DNA from: Gammaproteobacteria bacterium
GTDB lineage: Bacteria; Pseudomonadota; Gammaproteobacteria; Arenicellales; Poriferihabitantaceae
Assembly (NCBI GenBank): GCA_026709505.1
Contig: JAPOSW010000019.1
Span: forward strand, 1-38,013
Reading direction: 5' to 3'
DNA length: 38,013 nucleotides
A model generated the notes under the pieces. It was not told the origin of the DNA and made no database searches. It saw only the letters and a program-made list of their open reading frames with translations. This document shows, piece by piece, positions 17,097 to 25,398 of the stretch (the stretch's first letter is position 1; every line of letters begins with the position of its first letter). Both the position numbers and the translations under genes were made by a program.

Positions 17097-17126
17097 GTGC
17101 CGATGGTGTAGAATGTATATAATTCC
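17097..17126 (-). repeat. IS1595 right terminal inverted repeat
   Basis: Read on the minus strand it starts GGAATTATATAC and matches the left end over 30 bases with one mismatch. Confidence 0.9.
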
Positions 17127-17483
17127 CTTCCTTAAATGCGAAAAGCCTCGGTATTCACAAGGCTCAGCGCCGACCGCGGACTTTAAATACAGATTACACG
17201 CTACGACATTCACAGGGATGGTCAAGGAAAAAGCAAGCGAACTGTTTGAGCAACCATCACATCCAAGGCAGGTAGTTGCCATGTGTTTTCAGCAATGCAT
17301 ATCATTACATCCCACGAAAGAGTCCTTGAACTAAAGAACAATAAACATATCCAAGTGTCAATTGCCAAACCGCCAATGATATTGACGCACACTCGTTTTT
17401 TCGATCAGGGCTGTTGAAAAACCCTGCGAAAAGCCAAAAGTGTTTACTTGCCATTTTACATATCTTTCTGGCATGAGGCCGGC
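17127..17483. other. Intergenic stretch between IS1595 and recQ
   Basis: A plus-strand frame to 17334 contains a MVKEKASELFEQPSHPRQVV stretch that could be a scrap of a coding gene, but I do not recognise it and it runs into the IS end. No clear recQ promoter was found. The T-run and GAAAAACCC stretch around 17395-17425 has no stable hairpin. Confidence 0.35.
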
Positions 17484-19328
17484 ATGAACCAACCATCAAT
17501 GGAACAGGCACATCGAGTGCTCAATTCAGTGTTTGGATACAGGACATTTCGATCTGGGCAAGAGGCCGTCATTCAGGCACTGCTTGATGGGAATAATGTT
17601 CTTTCCGTTATGCCAACCGGATCAGGCAAGTCACTTTGCTATCAAATCCCGGCACTTGTGCTGAACGGACTTACCGTAGTGGTCTCACCGCTCGTCGCCT
17701 TGATGGAAGATCAGGTTTCTGCGCTCAAGATTGCAGGCATCGCTGCGGAGGGCATCCATTCTGGCAACAGTTATGACGATAACGTATCGGCATGGCGGCG
17801 TGCAGCAAGCGGCGAAACCCGCCTGCTCTACATGGCTCCCGAGAGATTGATGACGGAACGAATGCTCAATGCTCTTTCAAAACTCCGGATTCGATTGTTC
17901 GCGATTGATGAGGCTCACTGCATATCTCAGTGGGGGCCAGCGTTTCGTCCCGAATACGCTGAATTGCGCCGACTTCATGAACATTTTCCAGAAGTTCCTA
18001 TCGCAGCCTTGACCGCCACCGCCGATGAAGCAACCCGAAAAGATATCAAGGACAAGCTTTTCCAGGGTCAAGCCAAACAAGTCGTAATGGGGTTTGACCG
18101 CCCGAATATACGTTTAACCGTAGAGGCAAAAATTAACTGGAAACAGCAGCTAGCAAGATTTATTGAGCAACATTATGGGAGCAACGGCATTGTGTATTGC
18201 CTTTCCAGACGAAAGACAGAAGAAGCAGCGGCTTTGCTCAAATCGAAGGGCATCCATGCTCTACCGTATCATGCGGGCATGGACGTCAAGGAACGAAAAG
18301 CACACCAAAATGAGTTTATGACCAATGATGGTGTGGTTATCGTTGCCACAATAGCCTTCGGGATGGGAATCGACAAAACCGACGTGCGCTTTGTTTTCCA
18401 TACCGACCTGCCGGGAAGTGTTGAAGCCTACTATCAGGAAATCGGAAGAGCCGGACGCGACGGCGAACCCGCTGAGGCGCACATGCTTTATGGGCTTACC
18501 GACATCATGATGCGACGCCAATTCATCAACGACGAGGATGCCGGTGAGGAACGGCTCAACCGAGAACACAAGCGTCTTGATGCCCTGCTCGGTTATTGTG
18601 AAACACCAATCTGCCGGCGGGTGGCGCTACTCAATTACTTCGGAGAAGATATCAATCCATGCGGCAACTGCGACATTTGCCTCAATCCAACGGAACGCAT
18701 TGATGCAACTGAAGAGGCACGGATAATACTCTCGGCTGTCAGGCTAACAGGAGAGCGATTCGGCAAGGCGCATCTGATTGATGTAGTACGTGGCCGGCAA
18801 ACTAGAAAGGTCCAGCAGTTCAGCCATCAGCACCTAGCGATTTTTGGAGCAGGCGCAGAACTCAGTGCGAATGATTGGCAATCAATGATTCGACAGTTAG
18901 TGGCAGCTGGATTGATGCAAATCGATATTGCCGGCTATGGTGCACTGAACATCACGAAACAGGGCCGTGAACTATTGCATGGACATGGAGAATTCATGTA
19001 TCGAAAAGATGCAGTATTCGAGTCTGGCCTGCGAAAACGATCACAAAAAAGAACAGGCAATGAACAGCAAGCACAGATCTTAAATGGACAAGATGAGAGT
19101 CTTTTGACCGCTCTAAAGAAGCTACGCCTGGATATTGCCCGCAAACAGGGAGTGCCCGCATTTGTGATATTTTCAGATCGAACGCTTATCGATATGGTCA
19201 ACCGCAAGCCGCGTGACATGGCAGAATTTGCCCTTGTAAACGGAGTGGGGGCCGTAAAGCTCAAAAACTTGTCCGGTCCTTTTCTGGCAACAGTCAACGA
19301 TTACTTGAACAGAAATCACATGAACTGA
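17484..19328 (+). CDS. recQ: ATP-dependent DNA helicase RecQ
   Basis: This 614-residue superfamily 2 helicase unwinds DNA 3' to 5' in recombination and repair. Motif I MPTGSGKS lies at about residues 43-50 and motif II DEAH at 142-145, followed by CISQWGPAFRPEY (the RecQ aromatic-rich loop). Motif VI is YYQEIGRAGRDG. The zinc-binding cysteines are in CETPICRR and CGNCDIC, then the winged helix. A C-terminal HRDC domain starts near the LLTALKKLR segment. All domains are present. The ATG at 17484 is chosen over an in-frame ATG 12 codons earlier because GAGG lies just upstream and the extra residues are not family-like. It lies downstream of the IS element and is followed by a separate toxin-antitoxin pair after 112 bases. 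Confidence 0.95.
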   Translation: MNQPSMEQAHRVLNSVFGYRTFRSGQEAVIQALLDGNNVLSVMPTGSGKSLCYQIPALVLNGLTVVVSPLVALMEDQVSALKIAGIAAEGIHSGNSYDDNVSAWRRAASGETRLLYMAPERLMTERMLNALSKLRIRLFAIDEAHCISQWGPAFRPEYAELRRLHEHFPEVPIAALTATADEATRKDIKDKLFQGQAKQVVMGFDRPNIRLTVEAKINWKQQLARFIEQHYGSNGIVYCLSRRKTEEAAALLKSKGIHALPYHAGMDVKERKAHQNEFMTNDGVVIVATIAFGMGIDKTDVRFVFHTDLPGSVEAYYQEIGRAGRDGEPAEAHMLYGLTDIMMRRQFINDEDAGEERLNREHKRLDALLGYCETPICRRVALLNYFGEDINPCGNCDICLNPTERIDATEEARIILSAVRLTGERFGKAHLIDVVRGRQTRKVQQFSHQHLAIFGAGAELSANDWQSMIRQLVAAGLMQIDIAGYGALNITKQGRELLHGHGEFMYRKDAVFESGLRKRSQKRTGNEQQAQILNGQDESLLTALKKLRLDIARKQGVPAFVIFSDRTLIDMVNRKPRDMAEFALVNGVGAVKLKNLSGPFLATVNDYLNRNHMN

Positions 19329-19440
19329 AAGGCTGGATTCACTTGAGGGCTTTCATGCATATCATGATTGCACATAAGAGCACGAACAATTTTAAAGTTT
19401 TGTTTGTTATCAGAAAGACTCGGTTCGACAGCTAATTCGA

Positions 19441-19653
19441 GTGCCAAAGAATCTTGCTGATAGAATCAGGGATAAAGTGGAATCAACAGCTCAAGCCCCC
19501 TGCGAAGCTTCCATGATTGTGAAACCACTGAAAGGCCGACCGAATTGCTATAGACTCAGAGTTGGCAGGTGCGGGTTGTTGATTTTTCTCGATAACGAAT
19601 CCAGGACGCTATTGGCAGTAAAGTTCGAGCAAAGAGGACAAGCGTACAGATGA
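19441..19653 (+). CDS. RelE/ParE-family toxin, probably N-terminally truncated
   Basis: The 70-residue reading shows RelE/ParE features: a LADRIRDKVE helix, the LKGRPNCYRLRVG strand-turn, a hydrophobic strand and a final KFEQRGQAYR. Such toxins are mRNA interferases or gyrase poisons and usually measure 85-95 residues. In the same frame, translation of 19396-19440 gives FVCYQKDSVRQLIRVPK, which matches the missing first strand and helix, but it contains no usual start codon and a TAA (19393-19395) precedes it. So either the GTG at 19441 is used and the N-terminus is lost, or the original start was destroyed. The stop overlaps the antitoxin start as ATGA. With that damage it may be inactive. 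Confidence 0.62.
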   Translation: MPKNLADRIRDKVESTAQAPCEASMIVKPLKGRPNCYRLRVGRCGLLIFLDNESRTLLAVKFEQRGQAYR

Positions 19654-20027
19654 ACGATTCAAGCGTGCAAATTATCGAGAAAGACGGAGATCCGCAGTTC
19701 GCTGTGATGCCAATTGGGATGTACAGGGAGATTATCGAAAAGCTAAAGGGTGCTGATGACCACTCCGCAATAGACCAGGCAATAATTGACAATAGGCAAG
19801 GTACGACAATTCCTGCTGAGATTGTCAATGCAGTATTAGCCGGTGTCACGCCATTACGTGCGTGGAGAGAAAATGCCAGGCCGACATTGGAATGTCTCGC
19901 CAGTCAGGTCGGCGTTTCGAAGGGATATCTGTCACAAATTGAAAATCGCTGCAAACCGGGCACTCTTTCGCTTTACCGGAAATTATCAGAGGTGCTGAAA
20001 GTGCCAATCGACGACCTGATTGAATGA
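19650..20027 (+). CDS. Xre-type antitoxin with helix-turn-helix domain
   Basis: This 125-residue protein has two parts. The N-terminal half (about 1-70) carries VQIIEKDGDPQFAVMP and resembles the PHD/YefM-type fold used to bind toxins. The C-terminal half (about 70-125) is a cro/C1-type helix-turn-helix with LASQVGVSKGYLSQIENRCKPGTLSL. It should neutralise the upstream RelE-like toxin and repress the pair by binding DNA. Its ATG overlaps the toxin stop (ATGA), showing translational coupling in toxin-first order, as in higBA-type modules. It is intact, so the pair may now act only as a repressor or anti-addiction gene. Confidence 0.85.
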   Translation: MNDSSVQIIEKDGDPQFAVMPIGMYREIIEKLKGADDHSAIDQAIIDNRQGTTIPAEIVNAVLAGVTPLRAWRENARPTLECLASQVGVSKGYLSQIENRCKPGTLSLYRKLSEVLKVPIDDLIE

Positions 20028-20106
20028 AGTTATGTGCAATGGCTTTGTCGCTTTGTCTTTCCAGACTCGTGCCAATGTTTCAATTCGAAATGGAAAGATA
20101 TTGGTA

Positions 20107-20135
20107 TTGCAAAAAATTGCTTTGACTGTTATCGT
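20107..20135 (+). promoter_or_regulatory. Likely promoter of the thiamine operon
   Basis: TTGCAA and TATCGT are 17 bases apart, each matching 4 of 6 consensus positions. The hexamers are mediocre, but the predicted start near 20142 falls exactly at the 5' foot of the TPP riboswitch, which supports the choice. Confidence 0.45.
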
Positions 20136-20142
20136 CTGAAAT

Positions 20143-20230
20143 ACCGTTGGGGAGCTTACTGAACGAGCTGAGAGACATAGGTTGTCGACCCATCGAACCT
20201 GATCCAGATAATGCTGGCGAAGGAAACGGT
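20143..20230 (+). promoter_or_regulatory. TPP riboswitch (THI element)
   Basis: The conserved core is evident: a GGGGAGC start, GCTGAGA at 20167-20173, then CGAACCTGATC...AGATAATGCTGGCGAAGGAAA. The foot stem P1 pairs ACCGTT (20143-20148) with AACGGT (20225-20230) perfectly. Downstream, ACCGTTT at 20257-20263 can pair with the same 3' P1 strand (AAACGGT 20224-20230), so P1 and this second stem exclude each other. TTTCTT (20261-20266) can cover the AAGAA at 20278-20282 before the thiD GTG. No convincing terminator exists, so control of translation initiation is the more likely mode. Confidence 0.95.
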
Positions 20231-20296
20231 ACTGCCTGCCACAAGTCTCGGTAAACACCGTTTCTTCGCCTGTTAGCAAGAAGCGATACGATACAC

Positions 20297-21112
20297 GTGG
20301 ACGCAAAACCAAAAACCCCAATCGCATTGACGATTGCCGGCTCCGACAGCTCCGGAGGAGCTGGGATTCAGGCCGATCTCAAAACCTTCAGCGCTCTTGG
20401 GGTTTATGGGGCAAGCGCGATCACTGCCATTACTGCCCAGAACACTCTCAATGTGGAACGTATCGAGGCATTGCCACAAGGCATGGTCCGACAGCAGATA
20501 CAAGCTGTATTTCAAGACCTCCCGGTAGACGCCATCAAGATCGGCATGGTCTTGTCTGCGAGCATAGTCAGGGAAATCATCGAAGCAATCAGCAACTACC
20601 AGGGCTATGTCGTACTGGATCCCGTCATGATTGCCAAGTCCGGAGATTCCCTTCTCGATGAAGATGCCATTGACTCTGTCCGCACACTGCTTCTGCCCAG
20701 GGCGGATTTGATCACGCCCAATCTGCCCGAAGTTGCCATACTGGCGAATGATCAGCCAACCAGCAACACCAATCAAGCATTAGTTCAAGGCCATGTTCTC
20801 ATGGAACTCGGAGCGAAGGCTGTTTTGATCAAAGGCGGACATGGCATGGATTCGATTTGCACCGACTGGTTGATTGTCAACAAGCAGCCCCCGATCAAAC
20901 TTGCTTCACCTCGAGTCTCTACACCAAATACACACGGAACCGGTTGCACATACTCTGCAGCTATTGCTGCTCATCTTGCCAAATCAGAATCATTGGTGGA
21001 TGCAGTTGCGCACGCGCATGATTATCTGGCCCGTGCAATTCAGTCTGCCGATCAACTCAATATCGGTTCCGGTCATGGACCGGTTCACCATTTTCACGGA
21101 ATCTGGCAGTGA
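20297..21112 (+). CDS. thiD: Hydroxymethylpyrimidine/phosphomethylpyrimidine kinase
   Basis: This 271-residue ribokinase-fold enzyme phosphorylates HMP to HMP-P and then HMP-PP, the pyrimidine half of thiamine. The N-terminal TIAGSDSSGGAGIQADLKT binds substrate, and ITAQNT and VLDPVMIAKSG lie mid-sequence. The C-terminal NTHGTGCTYSAAIAAHLA holds the ATP anion hole and catalytic Asp/Cys region. Full family length. It is the first gene after the riboswitch and begins with GTG, with only a weak AAGAAG ribosome site 13 bases upstream, as expected if translation is riboswitch-controlled. Its end overlaps thiO by four bases (GTGA). Confidence 0.96.
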   Translation: MDAKPKTPIALTIAGSDSSGGAGIQADLKTFSALGVYGASAITAITAQNTLNVERIEALPQGMVRQQIQAVFQDLPVDAIKIGMVLSASIVREIIEAISNYQGYVVLDPVMIAKSGDSLLDEDAIDSVRTLLLPRADLITPNLPEVAILANDQPTSNTNQALVQGHVLMELGAKAVLIKGGHGMDSICTDWLIVNKQPPIKLASPRVSTPNTHGTGCTYSAAIAAHLAKSESLVDAVAHAHDYLARAIQSADQLNIGSGHGPVHHFHGIWQ

Positions 21113-22101
21113 ACGAGGTCGCGATAATCGGAGCGGGCGTTGCAGGACTGACTTGTGCCTGCGAGCTAGTTGATCGAGGCATTGATATCAGCATCTATGA
21201 ACAGTCCGAAAGACTGGGAGGTACATCATGCTCTTGGTTCGCAGGAGGCATGCTTGCCCCCTACTGCGAACGGGATACAGCTGAGCATGAAGTCATGCAA
21301 CGCGGGCTGGTGGCAGCCAAGTGGTGGCAAAAACACATCACCGAAGTTATACAGAAGGGATCGTTGGTTCTGGCTCTTCCTCGCGACCGGAATGAGCTTG
21401 AGAGACTGTCTCGATTGGGCAAGCAATGTCGATGGGTTGATCAGTCGCAAATTGAGGACATCGAGCCTGACCTGGCAGATTTTTCAGGGCCTGGCTTGCT
21501 GTTTCCTGAGGAAGCCCATCTAAACCCCCGCAAGGCACTGCAGGATTTGGCGAATTATCTGGAAATGCGGGAAATCTCGATTCAATTCGATCAAGCCGTC
21601 AGGATAGAAGACCTTGATGCAAAAATTGTTCTCGACTGTCGAGGATACCACTCACACGATACATTGCCCAGGCTCCGGGGAGTGAAAGGCGAGATGATGA
21701 TTCTGCGAACCAGGGATCTCAGCCTGGCCCGGCCAGTGAGGCTTCTGCATCCCCGACAGCCCATCTATATGGTACCCAGAGAGGATCATCAATTTATGCT
21801 GGGCGCAACATTGCTCGAAAACAACGAGCGCGCAAGATTCAGTGTTCGGTCAATGCTTGACTTGCTGAATTCGGCAGTACTCCTGTCGCCAAGCTTTGGC
21901 GAGGCTGAAATCGTCGAATCTGCCGCAGATATACGTCCAGCCTTCGACGACAACATTCCGAGGCTTTATCGAAAACACAATGTAGTCTTTGTCAACGGTC
22001 TATACCGACACGGATTCCTGCTCGGCCCCTCTCTTGCCATTCAGGCTGCTGAAGCAGTGCTCAATCCTAAGCAATGGCAGGAGTTGCCGCGATGCGCATA
22101 A
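21109..22101 (+). CDS. thiO: Glycine oxidase ThiO
   Basis: This 330-residue FAD enzyme of the DAAO family oxidises glycine to iminoglycine (dehydroglycine), used for the thiazole ring in aerobes. It starts with the FAD-binding IIGAGVAGLTCACELVDRG. It also has WFAGGMLAPYCE, typical of ThiO, and the C-terminal IRPAFDDNIPRL plus GLYRHGFLLGPSLA that binds FAD. The GTG start at 21109 overlaps the thiD stop. Use of ThiO rather than the tyrosine lyase ThiH fits an oxygen-using organism. Its end overlaps thiS by 10 bases, so these genes are coupled. Confidence 0.94.
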   Translation: MNEVAIIGAGVAGLTCACELVDRGIDISIYEQSERLGGTSCSWFAGGMLAPYCERDTAEHEVMQRGLVAAKWWQKHITEVIQKGSLVLALPRDRNELERLSRLGKQCRWVDQSQIEDIEPDLADFSGPGLLFPEEAHLNPRKALQDLANYLEMREISIQFDQAVRIEDLDAKIVLDCRGYHSHDTLPRLRGVKGEMMILRTRDLSLARPVRLLHPRQPIYMVPREDHQFMLGATLLENNERARFSVRSMLDLLNSAVLLSPSFGEAEIVESAADIRPAFDDNIPRLYRKHNVVFVNGLYRHGFLLGPSLAIQAAEAVLNPKQWQELPRCA

Positions 22102-22289
22102 TCGTCAACGGTGAATCCCGGGAAGTAAGCAATCAACTGCTGAGCGAGATTCTTGTCGAATGCGGCTATCAGCAAGCGCATTTCGCAACCGCACTGAATG
22201 GGGTATTTATTCACAGGCAGCAAAGGGAATCAACCCGGGTTATGCCGGGTGATCGCGTGGAAGTCGTTGCCCCGAATGCCGGAGGCTGA
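22092..22289 (+). CDS. thiS: Sulfur carrier protein ThiS
   Basis: This 65-residue ubiquitin-like sulfur carrier starts MRIIVNGE and ends [10 protein letters not shown]. The terminal Gly-Gly is the thiocarboxylation site that hands sulfur to ThiG. The ATG at 22092 is chosen because GGAG lies about 10 bases upstream and family members start this way. An earlier frame start at 22074 adds only MAGVAA. It overlaps the end of thiO and is followed by thiG after five bases. The adenylating enzyme ThiF is not in the window. Confidence 0.95.
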   Translation: MRIIVNGESREVSNQLLSEILVECGYQQAHFATALNGVFIHRQQRESTRVMPGDRVEVVAPNAGG

Positions 22290-22294
22290 AAGCC

Positions 22295-23077
22295 ATGACC
22301 ATGCTTGAACTTTATGGGAAATCATTCGAAAGCCGGTTGCTCCTTGGCACTGCTCGCTACCCCTCTCCAAGCAAGCTGGCCGAAGCTGTTCAGGCTTCGA
22401 ATACCGAAATTGTGACGCTGTCCCTGAGAAGAGAGGCTGGGGGCAGTCATGCCGGCGAAAAATTCTGGAATTTGATCAAGTCGCTCGACGTCACAATTCT
22501 GCCGAATACGGCAGGCTGCTATTCTGCAAGAGAGGCGGTAACCACGGCCCAAATGGCCCGCGAATTATTTCAAACGGACTGGATCAAACTGGAGGTAATT
22601 GGAGATTCGGAGTCACTCCACCCCGATACCGCTGGCTTGGTGGAGGCGGCCAGAATTCTGAATGCCGAAGAATTCAAGGTCTTTCCCTATACCACGGAAG
22701 ATCTGGTGGTCGCCGAGAAGCTGCTGCATGCCGGCTGTGAAGTCCTGATGCCCTGGGGGGCTCCGATCGGAACAGCTCGCGGTCTCAGCAATGAATACGG
22801 TCTTCGGACCTTGCGGTCCCGCTTTGAAACTATTCCGGTAATTATTGATGCGGGTATCGGACTCCCCTCCCATGCAGCTCGGGCCATGGAAATTGGCTAT
22901 GATGCCGTTTTGTTGAATACTGCCGTGGCACGAGCCGAAGATCCGGCGAGGATGGCAGAGGCATTTGCAGAAGGAATCCGGGGCGGGCGCAGCGCCTATC
23001 TGGCCGGACCCATGCAGCCTTCGGATATGCCGCAGACATCAACCAGTCTGGCGAATAAAGCAGACCTGCGAGAATGA
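22295..23077 (+). CDS. thiG: Thiazole synthase ThiG
   Basis: This 260-residue TIM-barrel enzyme joins deoxyxylulose phosphate, iminoglycine and ThiS-borne sulfur to make thiazole phosphate. The Schiff-base lysine is in [10 protein letters not shown] (K98). Other family parts are [10 protein letters not shown] at the N-terminus, [17 protein letters not shown] in the middle and [20 protein letters not shown] near the phosphate site. The length is normal. The stop overlaps the thiE start (ATGA). Confidence 0.97.
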   Translation: MTMLELYGKSFESRLLLGTARYPSPSKLAEAVQASNTEIVTLSLRREAGGSHAGEKFWNLIKSLDVTILPNTAGCYSAREAVTTAQMARELFQTDWIKLEVIGDSESLHPDTAGLVEAARILNAEEFKVFPYTTEDLVVAEKLLHAGCEVLMPWGAPIGTARGLSNEYGLRTLRSRFETIPVIIDAGIGLPSHAARAMEIGYDAVLLNTAVARAEDPARMAEAFAEGIRGGRSAYLAGPMQPSDMPQTSTSLANKADLRE

Positions 23078-23706
23078 TTCTCGATCCCTTCTATCCAATC
23101 TTTGACAGCAGCGCCTGGATGAAGCGTCTTGTGCCTCTGGGCATACGCCAGGCGCAGCTTCGGATCAAAAGCGATGATCTTGATCTGGTCCGCACGGAAG
23201 CCCTGGATTCCATGGAAATATGCCAAAGAAACAATTGCCGTCTTTTCCTCAACGATCATTGGCAGCTGGCCATTGAACTCGGTTGCGATGCCGTACATCT
23301 GGGACAGGAAGACCTGGAACTGGCCAACCTCTCGCAAATCTCGGAAGCCGGCATCAGTCTCGGAGTCAGCACGCACTCAAAAAAGGAATTGGCCCGAGCG
23401 TTATCGACAAGCCCATGCTATGTAGCAATTGGGCCGATCTATCCAACCATTCTCAAGAAAATGCTCTGGTTGCCTCAGGGACTTGAGCGGATTACCGAGT
23501 GGAAATCACGCGCTGGATCAACCCCGATCGTTGCCATTGGCGGCCTGAATCCAGAAAGGGGGATCGCCGCACTGGAACGCGGCGCTGATTGTGTATCGGT
23601 GGTTACCGATATCACTCTCAACTCCCAACCGGAACAGCAAGTCAGCCACTGGCTCGAAATTACCGATCCCTATCGAAAATCCTCATTCACCGGAGTTCAA
23701 ACATGA
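23074..23706 (+). CDS. thiE: Thiamine-phosphate synthase
   Basis: This 210-residue TIM-barrel enzyme condenses HMP-PP with thiazole phosphate to give thiamine phosphate. Visible motifs are [25 protein letters not shown] (read in two parts), [19 protein letters not shown] with a following KK, and [11 protein letters not shown] for phosphate binding. It is slightly divergent at the N-terminus ([10 protein letters not shown] instead of the usual LYLITD type). It starts inside the thiG stop, and its own stop overlaps the next ATG, showing tight coupling into the transporter genes. Confidence 0.93.
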   Translation: MILDPFYPIFDSSAWMKRLVPLGIRQAQLRIKSDDLDLVRTEALDSMEICQRNNCRLFLNDHWQLAIELGCDAVHLGQEDLELANLSQISEAGISLGVSTHSKKELARALSTSPCYVAIGPIYPTILKKMLWLPQGLERITEWKSRAGSTPIVAIGGLNPERGIAALERGADCVSVVTDITLNSQPEQQVSHWLEITDPYRKSSFTGVQT

Positions 23707-24638
23707 AAAAGGTTATCTTCATTATCGCTCTCATCAGTGCAAGTCCGGCCTGGTCAATGGATAGAATTTCCTTGATTCTGGACTGGTTCATCAATCCAGA
23801 TCATGGCCCAATCCTGATTGCGCAGGAAAATGGATACTTTGCTGAACAGAACCTTGAAGTCGAGATCGTGCCGCCAGCAGACCCATCGGTGCCACCGAAA
23901 ATCGTAGCTGCCGGCGAGGCAGACCTGGCTATTTCCTATCAGCCCCAACTGCATCTTCAGGTCGCCGAAAAACTCCCGGTGATCCGGGTAGGCACGCTGG
24001 TTGCAACACCATTGAACTGTCTTCTTGTGCTCGAAGATGGTCCGATCAAATCCATTGCAGACTTGGCTGGGCGCAAAGTGGGGTTTTCGGTCGCAGGCGT
24101 GGAGGAAGCATTGCTCACTGCCATATTGAGCCCGCACGAACTAGGAATGCAGGACATTGAACTGGTCAACGTCAACTGGTCATTGTCTCCGGCACTCATG
24201 AGCAATCAGGTCGATGCCGTAATCGGCGCATTCAGAAACTTCGAATTGAATCAGATGAAACTCGAGAACGTGCAGGGCCGGTGCTTCTATCTTGAGGAAG
24301 AGGGACTGCCGCCCTATGATGAACTGATCTTTATCGCCAATTCAAAGACCATGGATCAGTCCAGGATTCGCCGATTTATGAAAGCAGTGGAGCAGGGTGT
24401 GCAATACATCGTGAACCATCCGGAGAAAAGCTGGGAAATCTTCGCCTCGACATCCCCTGAACTCAATGATGACCTGAACCGGCTAGCATGGTTCGACACC
24501 CTGCCCCGCTTTGCGCTTCGACCTGCTGCTCTGGATGCCGGGCGATATCGGGATATGGATCTGTTCTTCCTTGAATACGGCCTGATTCCCGAACCCAATC
24601 CGATTAATCTCCTGGCCATCGACATCACGCAAGAGTAA
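23703..24638 (+). CDS. thiY: Pyrimidine-binding protein of the thiamine-precursor ABC importer (ThiY-like)
   Basis: This 311-residue exported protein is of the NMT1/THI5-like family. A Sec signal [18 protein letters not shown] precedes a mature sequence beginning with ISLILDWFINPDHGPILIAQ, the region that contacts the pyrimidine in ThiY. The start at 23703 is set by the signal peptide and by the ATGA overlap with thiE. An upstream in-frame start inside thiE is not credible. Relatives bind HMP or formylaminopyrimidine. The protein should feed ThiD through the importer encoded next. The ligand cannot be told apart from sequence alone. Confidence 0.9.
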   Translation: MKKVIFIIALISASPAWSMDRISLILDWFINPDHGPILIAQENGYFAEQNLEVEIVPPADPSVPPKIVAAGEADLAISYQPQLHLQVAEKLPVIRVGTLVATPLNCLLVLEDGPIKSIADLAGRKVGFSVAGVEEALLTAILSPHELGMQDIELVNVNWSLSPALMSNQVDAVIGAFRNFELNQMKLENVQGRCFYLEEEGLPPYDELIFIANSKTMDQSRIRRFMKAVEQGVQYIVNHPEKSWEIFASTSPELNDDLNRLAWFDTLPRFALRPAALDAGRYRDMDLFFLEYGLIPEPNPINLLAIDITQE

Positions 24639-24666
24639 GAACGGATATCAAAACAAGTCGATTCCG

Positions 24667-25398
24667 ATGGATGCGCCTGATCAGATGATTCCCGGACTTC
24701 GACTTTCCGGCGATTTTTCCTACAACGAACGGCCGCTGTTCAGTGATTTAGCACTCGAATTGCCGGCTAGATCCTGGACATGCTTGCTGGGCAGTTCCGG
24801 CATTGGGAAATCAACCCTGCTTCGGCTGATTGCTGGATTGGAGACTGGCGGTTCATTTTCAGGGTCAATATCAGCCAGCGACAGCCTGCCTGTAGATGGG
24901 CGTGTTGCCTACATGGCCCAGTCGGACTTACTGTTGCCCTGGCTCACGGTACGCCAGAATGTTTCCCTCGGCGCGAGCTTGCGAAGAGAACCGCAAGACC
25001 ATGCCAAAATTGATTACTTGATCCGTAGGGTCGGGCTTGAAGAATACATATCGAATAAACCCGGGGAACTGTCGGGAGGCATGCGGCAACGATGTGCGCT
25101 GGCCCGAACCCTGATGGAGGACACTTCTCTGGTTCTTCTTGATGAGCCTTTTTCGGCACTTGATCCCGCTACACGCAGGCAGATGCAGGCTCTGGCCTCA
25201 TCGACGCTGCAGGACAGGACAGTCCTTCTGGTCACCCACGACCTAGCCGAGGCGCTTAGGCTGGGCAGTCGAATCTATGCGATGACCCAAGGCAGGCTGA
25301 AACAATTCAACCTGCCTGCCAGTCGATCAATCCGTGAGCTTGATGATCCGGCTACGATGGATATTCAATCCCGGATATTTTCGGTACTGAATTCATGA
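24667..25398 (+). CDS. thiZ: ABC transporter ATP-binding protein (ThiZ-like)
   Basis: This 243-residue ATPase has Walker A GSSGIGKST at residues 42-50, signature LSGGMRQRCALAR near 135-147, Walker B LVLLDEP at 155-161 and the switch histidine in VLLVTHDLAEAL. It is of the nitrate/taurine/thiamine-precursor importer class. Twenty-eight bases separate it from the binding-protein gene, and its end overlaps the permease start. It energises pyrimidine uptake. Confidence 0.92.
   Translation: MDAPDQMIPGLRLSGDFSYNERPLFSDLALELPARSWTCLLGSSGIGKSTLLRLIAGLETGGSFSGSISASDSLPVDGRVAYMAQSDLLLPWLTVRQNVSLGASLRREPQDHAKIDYLIRRVGLEEYISNKPGELSGGMRQRCALARTLMEDTSLVLLDEPFSALDPATRRQMQALASSTLQDRTVLLVTHDLAEALRLGSRIYAMTQGRLKQFNLPASRSIRELDDPATMDIQSRIFSVLNS

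Larger units (their letters stand above)
15633..17126 (+). mobile_element. IS1595-family insertion sequence, both ends present, transposase broken
   Basis: The element is defined by 30-base terminal inverted repeats at 15633-15662 and 17097-17126 that differ at a single base. Inside lie a perfect-consensus promoter, a transposase reading frame with zinc ribbon and DDE domain, and a 3' stretch with a 45-codon ORF. The eight flanking bases are TTTTATTA (left) and CTTCCTTA (right). They agree at five of eight positions, so an 8-base target duplication as used by this family has decayed or never existed here. The length of 1494 bases exceeds the roughly 1.0-1.2 kb usual for single-gene members as I know them. 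The extra length is mostly the 330 bases after the transposase. Confidence 0.85.

Noticed and set aside
15625-17134. Clean 8-base target-site duplication around IS1595
   Set aside because: The flanks TTTTATTA and CTTCCTTA agree at only five of eight positions, so a duplication cannot be claimed.
20249-20266. CGGT-AAAC-ACCG hairpin followed by TTTCTT as a riboswitch terminator
   Set aside because: A four-pair stem is unlikely to stop transcription; the alternative pairings fit translation control better.
20273-20776. 167-residue minus-strand frame opposite the thiD start
   Set aside because: It is antisense to thiD, whose motifs are unmistakable, and has no recognisable family.
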